Part shown: positions 8,444 to 16,493 of the stretch, piece by piece | Position numbering within the stretch: the first letter of the stretch is position 1 | How the letters are laid out: the number at the start of each line of letters is the position of its first letter | Notes under the pieces: generated by a model | The model's database searches: none | What the model was told of the DNA's origin: nothing | The model's input: the letters and a program-made list of their open reading frames with translations, nothing else | NCBI GenBank assembly: GCA_964419335.1 | Contig: CAYQOX010000005.1 | Coordinates: 62,001-126,000, forward strand | Length of the DNA stretch: 64,000 nucleotides | Reading direction: 5' to 3' | Source: CAYQOX01 sp964419335 | GTDB lineage: Bacteria; Hinthialibacterota; Hinthialibacteria; Hinthialibacterales; Hinthialibacteraceae | Translations under genes and position numbers: made by a program

Positions 8444-9673
8444 TTATTCATTCTGGCCACTTTTATAATTCCGATTGCGGAATCGTGTACGTACACTTCG
8501 TTTTTCTTCTGCTTCTTGTTCTTCTACTATTTCTGATTCCGTTGGTTCAACTTGAGACTCGGAGTCTTCTCTTATCCTCATTTCATCATCAAGTGCCTCT
8601 TCTTCCATAATGGATTCAACTGAATTTGTAGAGGATTGAATATTCTCCCCAAAAACCGCATTCTCTGTAGCGGGTATGATTAAATCAGAAGATTCACCAA
8701 CCTCGGTTTGGTCCATGGTCGTCTCGTAATTATAATCTGATTCCAGTAAATCATGGAAAAGGGAAGAATCGGCTTTAATGCCTTCTCCTGGAACTTTAAT
8801 CGTGGGGGTAATTTGGAAAACCGTTTCGGTACGGGTCATGTTTTTATTAAAACCACGGAGGAAAAATCCCACAATGGGGATATCGCCCAACACAGGGATC
8901 TTACGCGTCGTATCACTAGAAACATGGTTATAAAGCCCACCGATGTATAAGCGTTTTTGAGAGGGAATAACGACACTGGTTTGAACAAGACGAGAACTGA
9001 CCACGGGCAACTCATAGCGTCTTTCATCACCCCGATCGAAGACTTCCAAACGAATGATCTCGCTAGATTCGATGCCCAAATCAAGCAGGATATTATTACC
9101 CGGAAGAATCCGTGGCTGGACATTGATCCGAATGCCGGTTTTCCGATATTCAAGATCGAGTTTGGTCTGGTTCCCGGCGATGGTTTTGATCGTTGTTAGC
9201 GGCACTTCTTCACCACTATTGAGAGAGGCTCTTTCCCCGTCGGCAACTAATACCGTAGGATTGTTGATGACCATCGCTCGACCTTCTTGGATCGCGGTTT
9301 TTATGTTGAAATCGATAGAACCATAGTCGAGTTTAGCAAAGCTGCCAGAAAGATCCAGCGCTGGGAGGTGTTGTCCCCGTTCACTTTCGGTACCTGGTAA
9401 AAAGATTTCGCTATCCCGAACGGTTCCAGATTCGTAATCGTATTCATAAAAAATGCCTAATTGTTTCTCGCTTTCTAAACGAAATTCATAAATCGTGGCA
9501 GAAATTTCAACTTGTTGATTGATTCCGGAAGAATCTTGCCCCCAGATTCCTGAAGAAAAACAGAAACAGAGAGAAAGCAAAGCCAAGGATAAAATGGAGT
9601 TGAACTTGGCGAATGTCTTCGGTGGTATGAGTTGATGGGTGATGGAATTTGCCCTATTCATTTTGAAGATCAT
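8444..9673 (-). CDS. Secretin-domain protein B (GspD/PilQ C-terminal domain)
   Basis: 409 residues. A signal peptide is present (hydrophobic stretch ILSLALLSLCFCFSSGIWG after a basic start). The region GEEVPLTTIKTIAGNQ, the strands TGIRINVQPRILPGN, and RKIPVLGDIPIVGFFLRG followed by ETVFQITPTIK are the hallmark of the type II/III secretin C-domain. The N0/N1 domains of true secretins are absent; only about 100 residues precede the gate-like part. The last 120 residues are Ser/Glu-rich and low complexity, then Arg/Asn-rich. The start codon overlaps the stop of the upstream secretin gene (ATGA), implying translational coupling. No ATPase, pilin or GspC-like gene is nearby. It may form an outer-membrane pore with its paralogue; that is inference. 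Confidence 0.8.
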   Translation of the reverse strand: MIFKMNRANSITHQLIPPKTFAKFNSILSLALLSLCFCFSSGIWGQDSSGINQQVEISATIYEFRLESEKQLGIFYEYDYESGTVRDSEIFLPGTESERGQHLPALDLSGSFAKLDYGSIDFNIKTAIQEGRAMVINNPTVLVADGERASLNSGEEVPLTTIKTIAGNQTKLDLEYRKTGIRINVQPRILPGNNILLDLGIESSEIIRLEVFDRGDERRYELPVVSSRLVQTSVVIPSQKRLYIGGLYNHVSSDTTRKIPVLGDIPIVGFFLRGFNKNMTRTETVFQITPTIKVPGEGIKADSSLFHDLLESDYNYETTMDQTEVGESSDLIIPATENAVFGENIQSSTNSVESIMEEEALDDEMRIREDSESQVEPTESEIVEEQEAEEKRSVRTRFRNRNYKSGQNE

Positions 9674-10794
9674 TTCTTAACGGCTGCCCCCTCTAAGAAA
9701 ATTTCTTTAAAATCATCGAACCAATTACGCTGAGCCTCCCGTTGGCGGTTTTTCTCATCGAGCATTTCTCCAATCCGTTCAAATTCTTCTTTGGGCATCA
9801 AAATTTCAGATTCTCCCCCACTCGACCACACATCAAAAATGGAAGGTCGAATCATAATAAACAATTGAGAGAGAACACTGCTGGTCGAGGTACTGCGAAA
9901 CAATCGCCCCAACACGGGTAAATCTCGCAAGATGGGTATTTCACGACCTCGATTGCCCTTTGAATCACGGAACAAAGCCCCAATGAGAATACGTTGATTA
10001 GAACGAAGACGAACTGTAGTTTGATAATTGCGAGTATCAATGATAGGTTGTGCAAATCCTTCTTCTTCCCGGTAGCGGGTTACGCTGGATAAATTGGTAT
10101 CAAGCTCAACCAATATAAGAGGATTTTTTCGTTCAACATCGGTATCGGTATATTCAACTTGAGAGGTCAAATTCAGGGTAACCCCGGTATTACGCCATTG
10201 GGAACCAAAAGTTTCGTTATTATTTAAACTGGTGCGTTCCAGAAAGGGTACATCATCCCCTGATTCAAGATGAACAGGGACTCCCGCAATGGTCAATACA
10301 ATGGGATTGGCGTGGACTTTAATAACTTGATCCTCAGCCAAGGCTTGGAAAATCGCTTCGACAAAATTATCATCGCTTTCGAAAATCTTGGTGACTACAT
10401 TCGCCCCTGCAGGCAGCAATTCGTTGCGATTTCCGGAGCCTAAAACGCCCAAGTCAATTTCTCGGGTAGGATCACCGGCAAGATTGGTCCCCCGAAAATG
10501 CCCATTTTCACCAAAGACATCATAAAGAAAACCTACGTTTACAGAGTCAGAGAGTATAATTTCAAAAATATTGATCTCGAAAACTATTTGGGTAGGAAGA
10601 GATTTTTGCTCTTTAAGTTCTTCATATAAGTTGTCGAAATCAGACAACTCACCGTTTTTTTCACGCTGATATTGAGCATAGGAGGAAATAGGAGCAAGAA
10701 GCCCCAACAGAAGTACCCCACAAAACCACAGTTTCAGTATCGATGATCTCGTTGTGTAAAACATTGGCTTTCCCACGATCTTATTATTCATCAT
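9670..10794 (-). CDS. Secretin-domain protein A (paralogue of the next gene)
   Basis: 374 residues with a signal peptide (hydrophobic LWFCGVLLLGLLAPISSYA). ESGDDVPFLERTSLNNNETF, NTGVTLNLTSQV, then NQRILIGALFRD and REIPILRDLPVLGRLFRS followed by SQLFIMIRPSIFD match secretin C-domain strands. As in its neighbour, N0/N1 modules are missing. Its start overlaps the stop of the TPR lipoprotein gene by 11 nt and its stop overlaps the start of secretin B by 4 nt, so all three are one tightly coupled operon. The two secretin proteins are diverged duplicates with the same order of elements (a 'NPxVL' strand, 'SGxxVPx', the C-domain). Likely located in the outer membrane. Pilus, type II secretion or a simpler porin-like channel remain open. 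Confidence 0.8.
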   Translation of the reverse strand: MMNNKIVGKPMFYTTRSSILKLWFCGVLLLGLLAPISSYAQYQREKNGELSDFDNLYEELKEQKSLPTQIVFEINIFEIILSDSVNVGFLYDVFGENGHFRGTNLAGDPTREIDLGVLGSGNRNELLPAGANVVTKIFESDDNFVEAIFQALAEDQVIKVHANPIVLTIAGVPVHLESGDDVPFLERTSLNNNETFGSQWRNTGVTLNLTSQVEYTDTDVERKNPLILVELDTNLSSVTRYREEEGFAQPIIDTRNYQTTVRLRSNQRILIGALFRDSKGNRGREIPILRDLPVLGRLFRSTSTSSVLSQLFIMIRPSIFDVWSSGGESEILMPKEEFERIGEMLDEKNRQREAQRNWFDDFKEIFLEGAAVKK

Positions 10795-11731
10795 ACATGA
10801 CTTTCGTCTCTATTTTTCGAATATCGACCCACAATCCAGTATAACGATCCATCAAGACAGAAAAACTACGCTCATCTCCGGCATTGAGACGACCGATATG
10901 TTTTACCCGGCTGTCTTGGGCAGTATCATAAAAATCGTAGATCGTAATTTCGACGCTCACATTTTTGACATCGTGGAGCCCCTCGTTTACGACCACGCCG
11001 CTGACCCGGAGGGCTTCGTATTCTTCCAGCCAGGTTTCTCGTTCATACCTTTCTTTGCGGACATGTTTGACACGTACCGGGTCAACTTTATTGAATTCAA
11101 AAATGGGATCACGGAGGACAAATTCGCCGTCATCCTTGATGCGAATCCGCTTGCGAAGCACGCCTTCTTCGATCAAAGTGGGGTCGAGTTCAACCGCTTT
11201 TTCATATTCATTAACAGATTTGTGGTATTGACCGGAATTCCATAGGGCATTGGCCAGTTGGAAGTGATATAGCCCGTTATCAGGTTCTTCTTCAATTTTC
11301 TCGTTTAATGAAGCAATTTCTTCTTCCAAGCGCTCCATTTCTTTTTCGATATGCTCATTTTGTGATTGGAGTTGATCTTGGCTTTGATGAATTATTTCTT
11401 GGGCTTCGCTAGCATAAGCCACGTCGGGATTTTCATTGACAAGTTTTTTTAAAGCAACAATAGCATCTCCATAATGTCCAACGAGATAATGACAGACACC
11501 AACCTTATATCTCGCATAAGGGAGAGCATTTTTATTATCGAAGGGAGAATAGAGGTAGGCGGAATACTTCGCCAATGCGGCATGATAATCTCCATTTTCA
11601 AAATACTCATCCGCCTCACGCAACAAACGATTATTGGCATAGTCATCGGTAGTTGTCTGGCTCGTGACGCATGAGAAGCACAGAAAGAGAAGCAATACGG
11701 AGTATATAAATTGAAGATTTCGATGTGACAT
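10784..11731 (-). CDS. TPR-containing lipoprotein, first gene of the secretin operon
   Basis: 315 residues from ATG 11731, with AAAAGG upstream; a GTG at 11773 would add 14 residues. The N-terminus (SVLLLFLCFSC) ends in a lipobox, so the Cys is likely lipidated. Residues 30-130 hold TPR-like helices (LREADEYFENGDYHAAL, GHYGDAIVALKKLV), then a Glu-rich coiled coil with a 'LEEEIASLNEKIEEE' register and another TPR (YHFQLANALWNSGQYHKS). The C-terminal 90 residues resemble an FxLyD/DUF3426-type beta domain (GVVVNEGLHDVKNVSVEITIYD). TPR lipoproteins often act as pilotins or assembly factors for secretins, and the 11-nt overlap with secretin A supports that role here by inference. Confidence 0.75.
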   Translation of the reverse strand: MSHRNLQFIYSVLLLFLCFSCVTSQTTTDDYANNRLLREADEYFENGDYHAALAKYSAYLYSPFDNKNALPYARYKVGVCHYLVGHYGDAIVALKKLVNENPDVAYASEAQEIIHQSQDQLQSQNEHIEKEMERLEEEIASLNEKIEEEPDNGLYHFQLANALWNSGQYHKSVNEYEKAVELDPTLIEEGVLRKRIRIKDDGEFVLRDPIFEFNKVDPVRVKHVRKERYERETWLEEYEALRVSGVVVNEGLHDVKNVSVEITIYDFYDTAQDSRVKHIGRLNAGDERSFSVLMDRYTGLWVDIRKIETKVMYDE

Positions 11732-12090
11732 GAAACAACCTTTTATGCTTCCTTTTTTATTTGGATTCTTCACTTCAAGAGAGAGTCTCTCATTAAAGAA
11801 AGTTTACTACCTCCCATTCTATTACAAAGTGTTGAGTAGAGGTAAAAAATGAAAACTCTCTTTCCATATTAAAGTATCGATAATTTCCAACGATTGTCCA
11901 GCAAGAAACAAGGTTCAACCTGGAAAATAGTTTTCAATAATACTATCGACAGTTTATTTTACGTAACTAGAAAATTATTCCGAAAGGAACTCAAAAAAGT
12001 TGAATTACACCTCATATTTCTTCCTAAAAACTTTCGGTGAGATGGGGGCGCAAACCAGTGCGAAGTATATCAGGCAAAAGTCATAGATTG

Positions 12091-12099
12091 TGTTATAAT
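12091..12099 (+). promoter_or_regulatory. Extended -10 promoter for trxB in a 525-nt gap
   Basis: TGTTATAAT (12091-12099) is a TGn-extended -10 element; no good -35 is seen. The gap 11774-12298 is AT-rich and divergent between the secretin operon and trxB. Apart from this element and a short self-complementary stretch near 11780, I see nothing to annotate in it. Confidence 0.4.
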
Positions 12100-12298
12100 G
12101 GAATCCAGACTCTTTGGCATGCGATTTTGATCAAACATTCTCTTTAATTCCCCCCTTAAACCGGTAGAATCCATCTTTGTTGAACAAAAAAAAAGAGTAA
12201 GGTACAATCCATTCTGTATAAGTGAACAAAATCACGGTTTATGCTGAATGGGGTCAAACAAGAAACAAGAACTCCACAAATAAAAAAAGGGTAAAAAA

Positions 12299-13249
12299 AT
12301 GACAGAGAACTTTTATGATTGTATTATCATCGGCGCTGGTCCCGCAGGTTTAGCGGCGGCACTCTATTCATCCCGCGGAGGGATGAGTACGCTCATCATC
12401 GAAAAAGGACCTACAGGTGGACAGATTTCTTTGACCGAAGCGGTGGAAAACTATCCCGGCTTTCCCGAAAGTGTCACGGGACCCGAGCTGGCAGATCGTT
12501 TTCAGAAGCAAGCCGAAAAGTTCGGATCTACGATGATCAATGCTACTGCCCAAAAAATCATCCCCCAAGAACGTACCTACAAGATTATTGCCGATAAGAA
12601 AGAATACACCGCCCGTAGTCTTATTTGTGCTATGGGAGCAGATCCCCGGAAATTGAATGTCCCGGGCGAAGATAAAAATGTAGGTACCGGCGTATCCTAC
12701 TGCGCCACTTGTGACGGCGCGTTCTTTAAAGGAAAGGATGTTATCGTCGTTGGTGGTGGTGACGCGGCCGTGGAGGAAGGTCTCTTCCTCACTCGTTACG
12801 CCAACACGGTCACTATTGTACATCGGAGAGATGAGTTGCGAGCGAGCAAAATTTTACAGGAACGTGCCTTTAACCATGAAAAAATTAATTTTCTATGGGA
12901 TAGTGTGGTCACCGAGATCCTTAGTGATCAATTGGTTAAAGCGGTCAGAATAAAAAATGTAAAAACGGAAGAAGAGAAAGAACACCCCATTGACGGGGTC
13001 TTTATCTTTATTGGGCATATTCCCAATACGGATCTAGTAAAAGAACTGGTAGATATGGATGAACACAATTTAATTAAAGTAGATATGTGGATGCAAACCT
13101 CTCGGCCGGGATTATATGCCTGCGGGGATTGTCGTATTGAATCGGCCAAGCAATTGGCCAGTTCTGCGGGAGATGGAGTGACAGCAGCGATTGCGGCCAC
13201 AAAATACGTGGACACTTTAAAAGAAGAAGAATCCGCCACTCTCGCATGA
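12299..13249 (+). CDS. trxB: Thioredoxin reductase
   Basis: 316 residues, normal for the low-molecular-weight bacterial enzyme that passes electrons from NADPH through FAD to thioredoxin in the cytoplasm. IIGAGPAGLAAALYSSRGG is the FAD-binding Rossmann motif near the N-terminus. The redox-active CATC pair is Cys135/Cys138 in YCATCDGAFF. VVGGGDAAVEEGLFLT is the NADPH-binding GxGxxA motif, followed by HRRDELRAS, whose Arg residues favour NADPH. The C-terminal GLYACGDCR and LASSAGDGVTAA stretches close the FAD site. AAAGGG is 8 nt before ATG. The next gene, mlaE, has its own extended -10 promoter, so trxB is likely transcribed alone. Thioredoxin is not in the window. Confidence 0.97.
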   Translation: MTENFYDCIIIGAGPAGLAAALYSSRGGMSTLIIEKGPTGGQISLTEAVENYPGFPESVTGPELADRFQKQAEKFGSTMINATAQKIIPQERTYKIIADKKEYTARSLICAMGADPRKLNVPGEDKNVGTGVSYCATCDGAFFKGKDVIVVGGGDAAVEEGLFLTRYANTVTIVHRRDELRASKILQERAFNHEKINFLWDSVVTEILSDQLVKAVRIKNVKTEEEKEHPIDGVFIFIGHIPNTDLVKELVDMDEHNLIKVDMWMQTSRPGLYACGDCRIESAKQLASSAGDGVTAAIAATKYVDTLKEEESATLA

Positions 13250-13294
13250 GAGAAGGCTTTATAACATTTTTTTTTAATACCTAAAACCAGTATA

Positions 13295-13303
13295 TGATAT
13301 AAT
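13295..13303 (+). promoter_or_regulatory. Extended -10 promoter for the MCE operon
   Basis: TGATATAAT (13295-13303) is a TGn-extended -10 lying 25 nt before the mlaE start; a T-rich stretch occupies the -35 position. Confidence 0.4.
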
Positions 13304-13327
13304 TCAGTTTCAAGGAAAAGAACCTCG

Positions 13328-14134
13328 ATGGGGCGAACGGTCACGAAGCCGAAAAATCCTTGGCTTCACTCTTTAGGGAAAAAAGCATTCAACCTGTTCG
13401 AAAGTACAGGTGAATTGACGAAACTTTTTTTGCAAACCTTACAGCAGAGTGTACGCCCCCCATGGAGAGTACGGCTTACGGTCGAGCAAATGATCCACAT
13501 CGGGGTGATGTCGCTGCCCATCGCTTTGTTGACGGCCACATTCACAGGGATGGTGTTGGTACTTCAAACAGGCGTGCAGCTAAAACCGTTGGGGATGAAG
13601 ATCTATGCCAGTGGCATCTCCGCGATTAGTTTTGCACGAGAAATTGGGCCGGTTTTGACCTCGGTGGTCTTGGCGGGGCGCGTGGCTGCGGGAATCGCAG
13701 CAGAAATCGGTACTATGAAAGTGACCGAGCAAATTGACGCACTAAAAACGTTGGGGACCAATCCAGTCAGTTATCTGGTGGTCCCCCGTTTTATTGCGGC
13801 CACACTCATGTTTCCCGCACTCTCAATCCTGGCCATTGCCACAGGGATTGGAGGTGGTTTCATCGTCGGCGTGCTGGTTCTAAATATTTCTCCGGGGCTT
13901 TATGAAACCAATATATGGAAATTTTTAACCCTACAAGATTATCTCAGCGGTTTATTTAAGACTATCTTTTTCGGTATGATTGTGGCTGTGGTAGGCTGCT
14001 TTAAAGGATTACAAACTGGATTTGGAGCGCAAGGGGTCGGCCGTTCGACTACGGAAGCCGTAGTGTTAGCCTCAATTCTTATTTTAATTGCGAATTTTAT
14101 CTTAACCACGTGGATTCTTCATCTTTTTCCATGA
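13328..14134 (+). CDS. mlaE: MlaE-family ABC transporter permease
   Basis: 268 residues with five or six hydrophobic segments. GPVLTSVVLAGRVAAGIAAE, GTMKVTEQIDALKTLGTNP and the basic amphipathic N-terminus are hallmarks of MlaE/YrbE permeases. These sit in the inner membrane and work with MlaF and an MCE protein to move phospholipids between the two membranes. ATG 13328 follows an AAGGAA-like site. The stop overlaps the mlaF start by 4 nt (ATGA), which couples translation. The operon has only three genes (E, F, D), with no MlaB/STAS or MlaC. The STAS protein at 8049 is too far away to be an operon member but could serve as the MlaB partner, which is speculation. Confidence 0.94.
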   Translation: MGRTVTKPKNPWLHSLGKKAFNLFESTGELTKLFLQTLQQSVRPPWRVRLTVEQMIHIGVMSLPIALLTATFTGMVLVLQTGVQLKPLGMKIYASGISAISFAREIGPVLTSVVLAGRVAAGIAAEIGTMKVTEQIDALKTLGTNPVSYLVVPRFIAATLMFPALSILAIATGIGGGFIVGVLVLNISPGLYETNIWKFLTLQDYLSGLFKTIFFGMIVAVVGCFKGLQTGFGAQGVGRSTTEAVVLASILILIANFILTTWILHLFP

Positions 14135-14937
14135 TACAAAAACCGTGCGATCAACCCATTCTGGAAGACCCAACCCTCTCGAGCAACCAGGAAATGATCC
14201 GCATGAAGGATCTCTATAAAGTGCTAGGAGGCAAACATATCCTGCGTGGGGCCAACTTATCAATCGCGCAGGGAGAAACCCGGGTCGTCATGGGACGCAG
14301 CGGTGAAGGGAAAAGCGTTTTATGTAAGCATATATGCGGGCTCATGCAGCCCGATCGGGGTGAGGTTTACGTGGAAGGAGAAGAAATATCTCGTTTTAAC
14401 GATAAACAATTGTTTCCCATTCGAAAAAAAATTGGAGTCCTCTTCCAAAACGCCGCCTTGTTCGATTCACTCAATGTGATGCAGAACGTAGGATTCCCTC
14501 TTTATGAAGCCAAATGTTCAGAAGAAGAAATAAAAGAGCGAGTTCAAGAAGTGCTTCGTATGGTACGACTGGGAGATGTCTTAGAGAAAATGCCGTCCGA
14601 GTTATCCGGAGGAATGAGAAAGCGCGTCGGGCTGGCGCGGGCTATTATTCAAAATCCGAAGATTATTCTCTATGATGAACCTACCACCGGGTTGGATCCG
14701 GTGACTTCTGATGCGATCAACGAGTTAATTAATCACTTGTCGAGGGAATTGAAAGTAACCTCGGTGGTTATTACTCACGATATGGTAAGCGCGTTTAAGA
14801 TAGGAACAAAAATGGCTATGCTGCATGAAGGGAAAATCCTTTTCGATGGAACTCCGGAAGAAATCCGAGAGACCGACAATGAACTGATCCAACAGTTTAT
14901 CCAAGGGAAATCGGAAGGTCCCTTGGCGGAGATCTAA
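14131..14937 (+). CDS. mlaF: MlaF-type ABC transporter ATP-binding protein
   Basis: 268 residues from ATG 14131, which overlaps the mlaE stop; a GTG at 14110 is possible but would overlap further. Walker A is GRSGEGKS (residues 55-62), the Q-loop is in VLFQNAALFDSLNV, the signature is LSGGMRKRVGLARAI, Walker B is IILYDEPTTGLDP, and the switch His is in VVITHDMVSAF. The 'GAALFDS'-like stretch after the Q-loop and the 'TTGLDPVTSDAIN' stretch are typical of MlaF/TTG2A. It powers the MlaE permease at the cytoplasmic face of the inner membrane. About 25 acidic residues precede the ABC domain and look unstructured. The MCE gene follows after 21 nt. Confidence 0.94.
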   Translation: MIQKPCDQPILEDPTLSSNQEMIRMKDLYKVLGGKHILRGANLSIAQGETRVVMGRSGEGKSVLCKHICGLMQPDRGEVYVEGEEISRFNDKQLFPIRKKIGVLFQNAALFDSLNVMQNVGFPLYEAKCSEEEIKERVQEVLRMVRLGDVLEKMPSELSGGMRKRVGLARAIIQNPKIILYDEPTTGLDPVTSDAINELINHLSRELKVTSVVITHDMVSAFKIGTKMAMLHEGKILFDGTPEEIRETDNELIQQFIQGKSEGPLAEI

Positions 14938-14958
14938 CAGAGGAAGAAAGTCATTTCT

Positions 14959-16473
14959 ATGAGCAACGAAAGCAAACTCGGTATATTTATTCTTATTGTG
15001 ATCCTGATTTTCTTTTTCTTCACGATTAATATGGGGACTATTTTCTTTGAGCAAGCCAAAACCCCCTACAAGATCCATTTTAAAGAAATAGGGACCTTAG
15101 AAATGGGAGCACCTGTCAAACAAGCCGGTTTTGATATAGGGCAGGTCAATTCCATAGCCTTGAAAACAATTCGCAAACCTACACCTGAGCACTTCATTGA
15201 ATTAGGAATCAGCGTAAACAATGATGCCATCGTTTCTCCCGATTCTACCGCCATGATTCAAACTTTGGGTATGATGGGAGAAAAATATGTCGAGATTACT
15301 TTTGGGAGTGGAGAGAAAGCCCCTCCAAATACCGTAATTCGAGGAGAAAGTCCCAAGGAATTGGATGAATTAATGCAAAACGCGGTAAAACTCACCCAAG
15401 ATGTGGGTACCACGGTGCGTTCGTTAAATTCGATTTTTGGGAATGAACAGCTCCAAGCGAATATTGTTTTGCTGGTGGAAAACTTAGAACAAATCTCAGA
15501 TAATTTCAATAAAGCGATGGGCGGCGAGACCAATCGTTTAAATAATATTTTGGAAAACGCCGAACTGGCTTCGGCCGGTCTGCATTCCCTGATGGCGACC
15601 ACAGAAATCTTTATTCGCGGCACTCAAGATATGCTCAATGAAAATCGCATCTCGCTGCGTGAATTACTCGCCAATGCCAATAATACTTTTGCCAATACAT
15701 CGAAAATAACCGATGAATTACAAACGACTTTGCTCGAAGAGGTCCAACATTTAGCCCGGGATTTAAATCAATATTCCAAACAATTAGGAGAAACCCTGGA
15801 ACGGACCCATCAAATTTTTGCGAAAGTCGATAAGTTGGTCGATGAAGAGGTTTCACAATCGTTATCCAACATCAAAGAAACCACTGATCATACGAAAAAA
15901 GCCACCTCGCGCTTGGATGAAATGATGAAACAAGTGCAAACGGAGAGTGGCCTGCTGCATGATTTCATTTATGATGAAGAACTTTCCTTATCCACAAAGG
16001 AGACGATTCGTGGCGCCTCAGATTTTCTCGGGGGAGTATCCGGTATCTGGGATCGTTTTAGCTTAGTGAGCGATGTCCTTTATTTCACCGAGCGGCCTGG
16101 CTATAACAATGATCACAATAATGTCCGTGCGGATCTAGGGGTAGAGTTTGACCTCTCCGATTCGATTTTTATGTTCGCCGGCGGGAACAATTTAGGTGCC
16201 TCCAACGATTTACAATTGCAATTCGGCTATGAGTGGGGACCCATACGTACGCGTTATGGCATCAAGGAATCAGAAGCCTCTTTGGGCCTCGAATGGCAAA
16301 TATTTAAACGCTGGATGTTGGGGATCGAAGGCGTTGGGCTGACAAATAGCGGCAATGAGAGGATGGATATTTATTCAGAATTATGGCTTTGGGAGAATAT
16401 ATCAATGCTCGGAGGAGTACAAGACGTAACGGATGATGTTTACCCCAATGTTGGTTTACGTTTTCGATTTTAA
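14959..16473 (+). CDS. mlaD: MCE (MlaD-like) protein with coiled coil and beta-rich C-terminal domain
   Basis: 504 residues, far longer than the roughly 180 of E. coli MlaD. Residues 7-30 form a membrane anchor (IFILIVILIFFFFTINMGT). The MCE domain covers about 38-120 (IGTLEMGAPVKQAGFDIGQV, DSTAMIQTLGMMGEKYVEI). Residues 130-340 are predicted coiled coil with repeated Leu/Asn heptads. The last 130 residues alternate polar and hydrophobic residues in strand-length segments (DLGVEFDLSDSIFMFAGGNN, LQLQFGYEWGPIRTRYGI, ASLGLEWQIFKRWMLGIEGV) and end in FRF, like the C-terminal signal of outer-membrane beta barrels. One protein could thus reach from the inner to the outer membrane. MCE assignment is firm; the barrel reading is inference. 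Confidence 0.88.
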   Translation: MSNESKLGIFILIVILIFFFFTINMGTIFFEQAKTPYKIHFKEIGTLEMGAPVKQAGFDIGQVNSIALKTIRKPTPEHFIELGISVNNDAIVSPDSTAMIQTLGMMGEKYVEITFGSGEKAPPNTVIRGESPKELDELMQNAVKLTQDVGTTVRSLNSIFGNEQLQANIVLLVENLEQISDNFNKAMGGETNRLNNILENAELASAGLHSLMATTEIFIRGTQDMLNENRISLRELLANANNTFANTSKITDELQTTLLEEVQHLARDLNQYSKQLGETLERTHQIFAKVDKLVDEEVSQSLSNIKETTDHTKKATSRLDEMMKQVQTESGLLHDFIYDEELSLSTKETIRGASDFLGGVSGIWDRFSLVSDVLYFTERPGYNNDHNNVRADLGVEFDLSDSIFMFAGGNNLGASNDLQLQFGYEWGPIRTRYGIKESEASLGLEWQIFKRWMLGIEGVGLTNSGNERMDIYSELWLWENISMLGGVQDVTDDVYPNVGLRFRF

Positions 16474-16493
16474 TCAAAGCGATTGAGGGATTC

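Noticed and set aside
11800..11870. 7-codon ORF with a GAGG site before ATGAAAACT
   Set aside because: Too short to support, no neighbour that would use a leader peptide.
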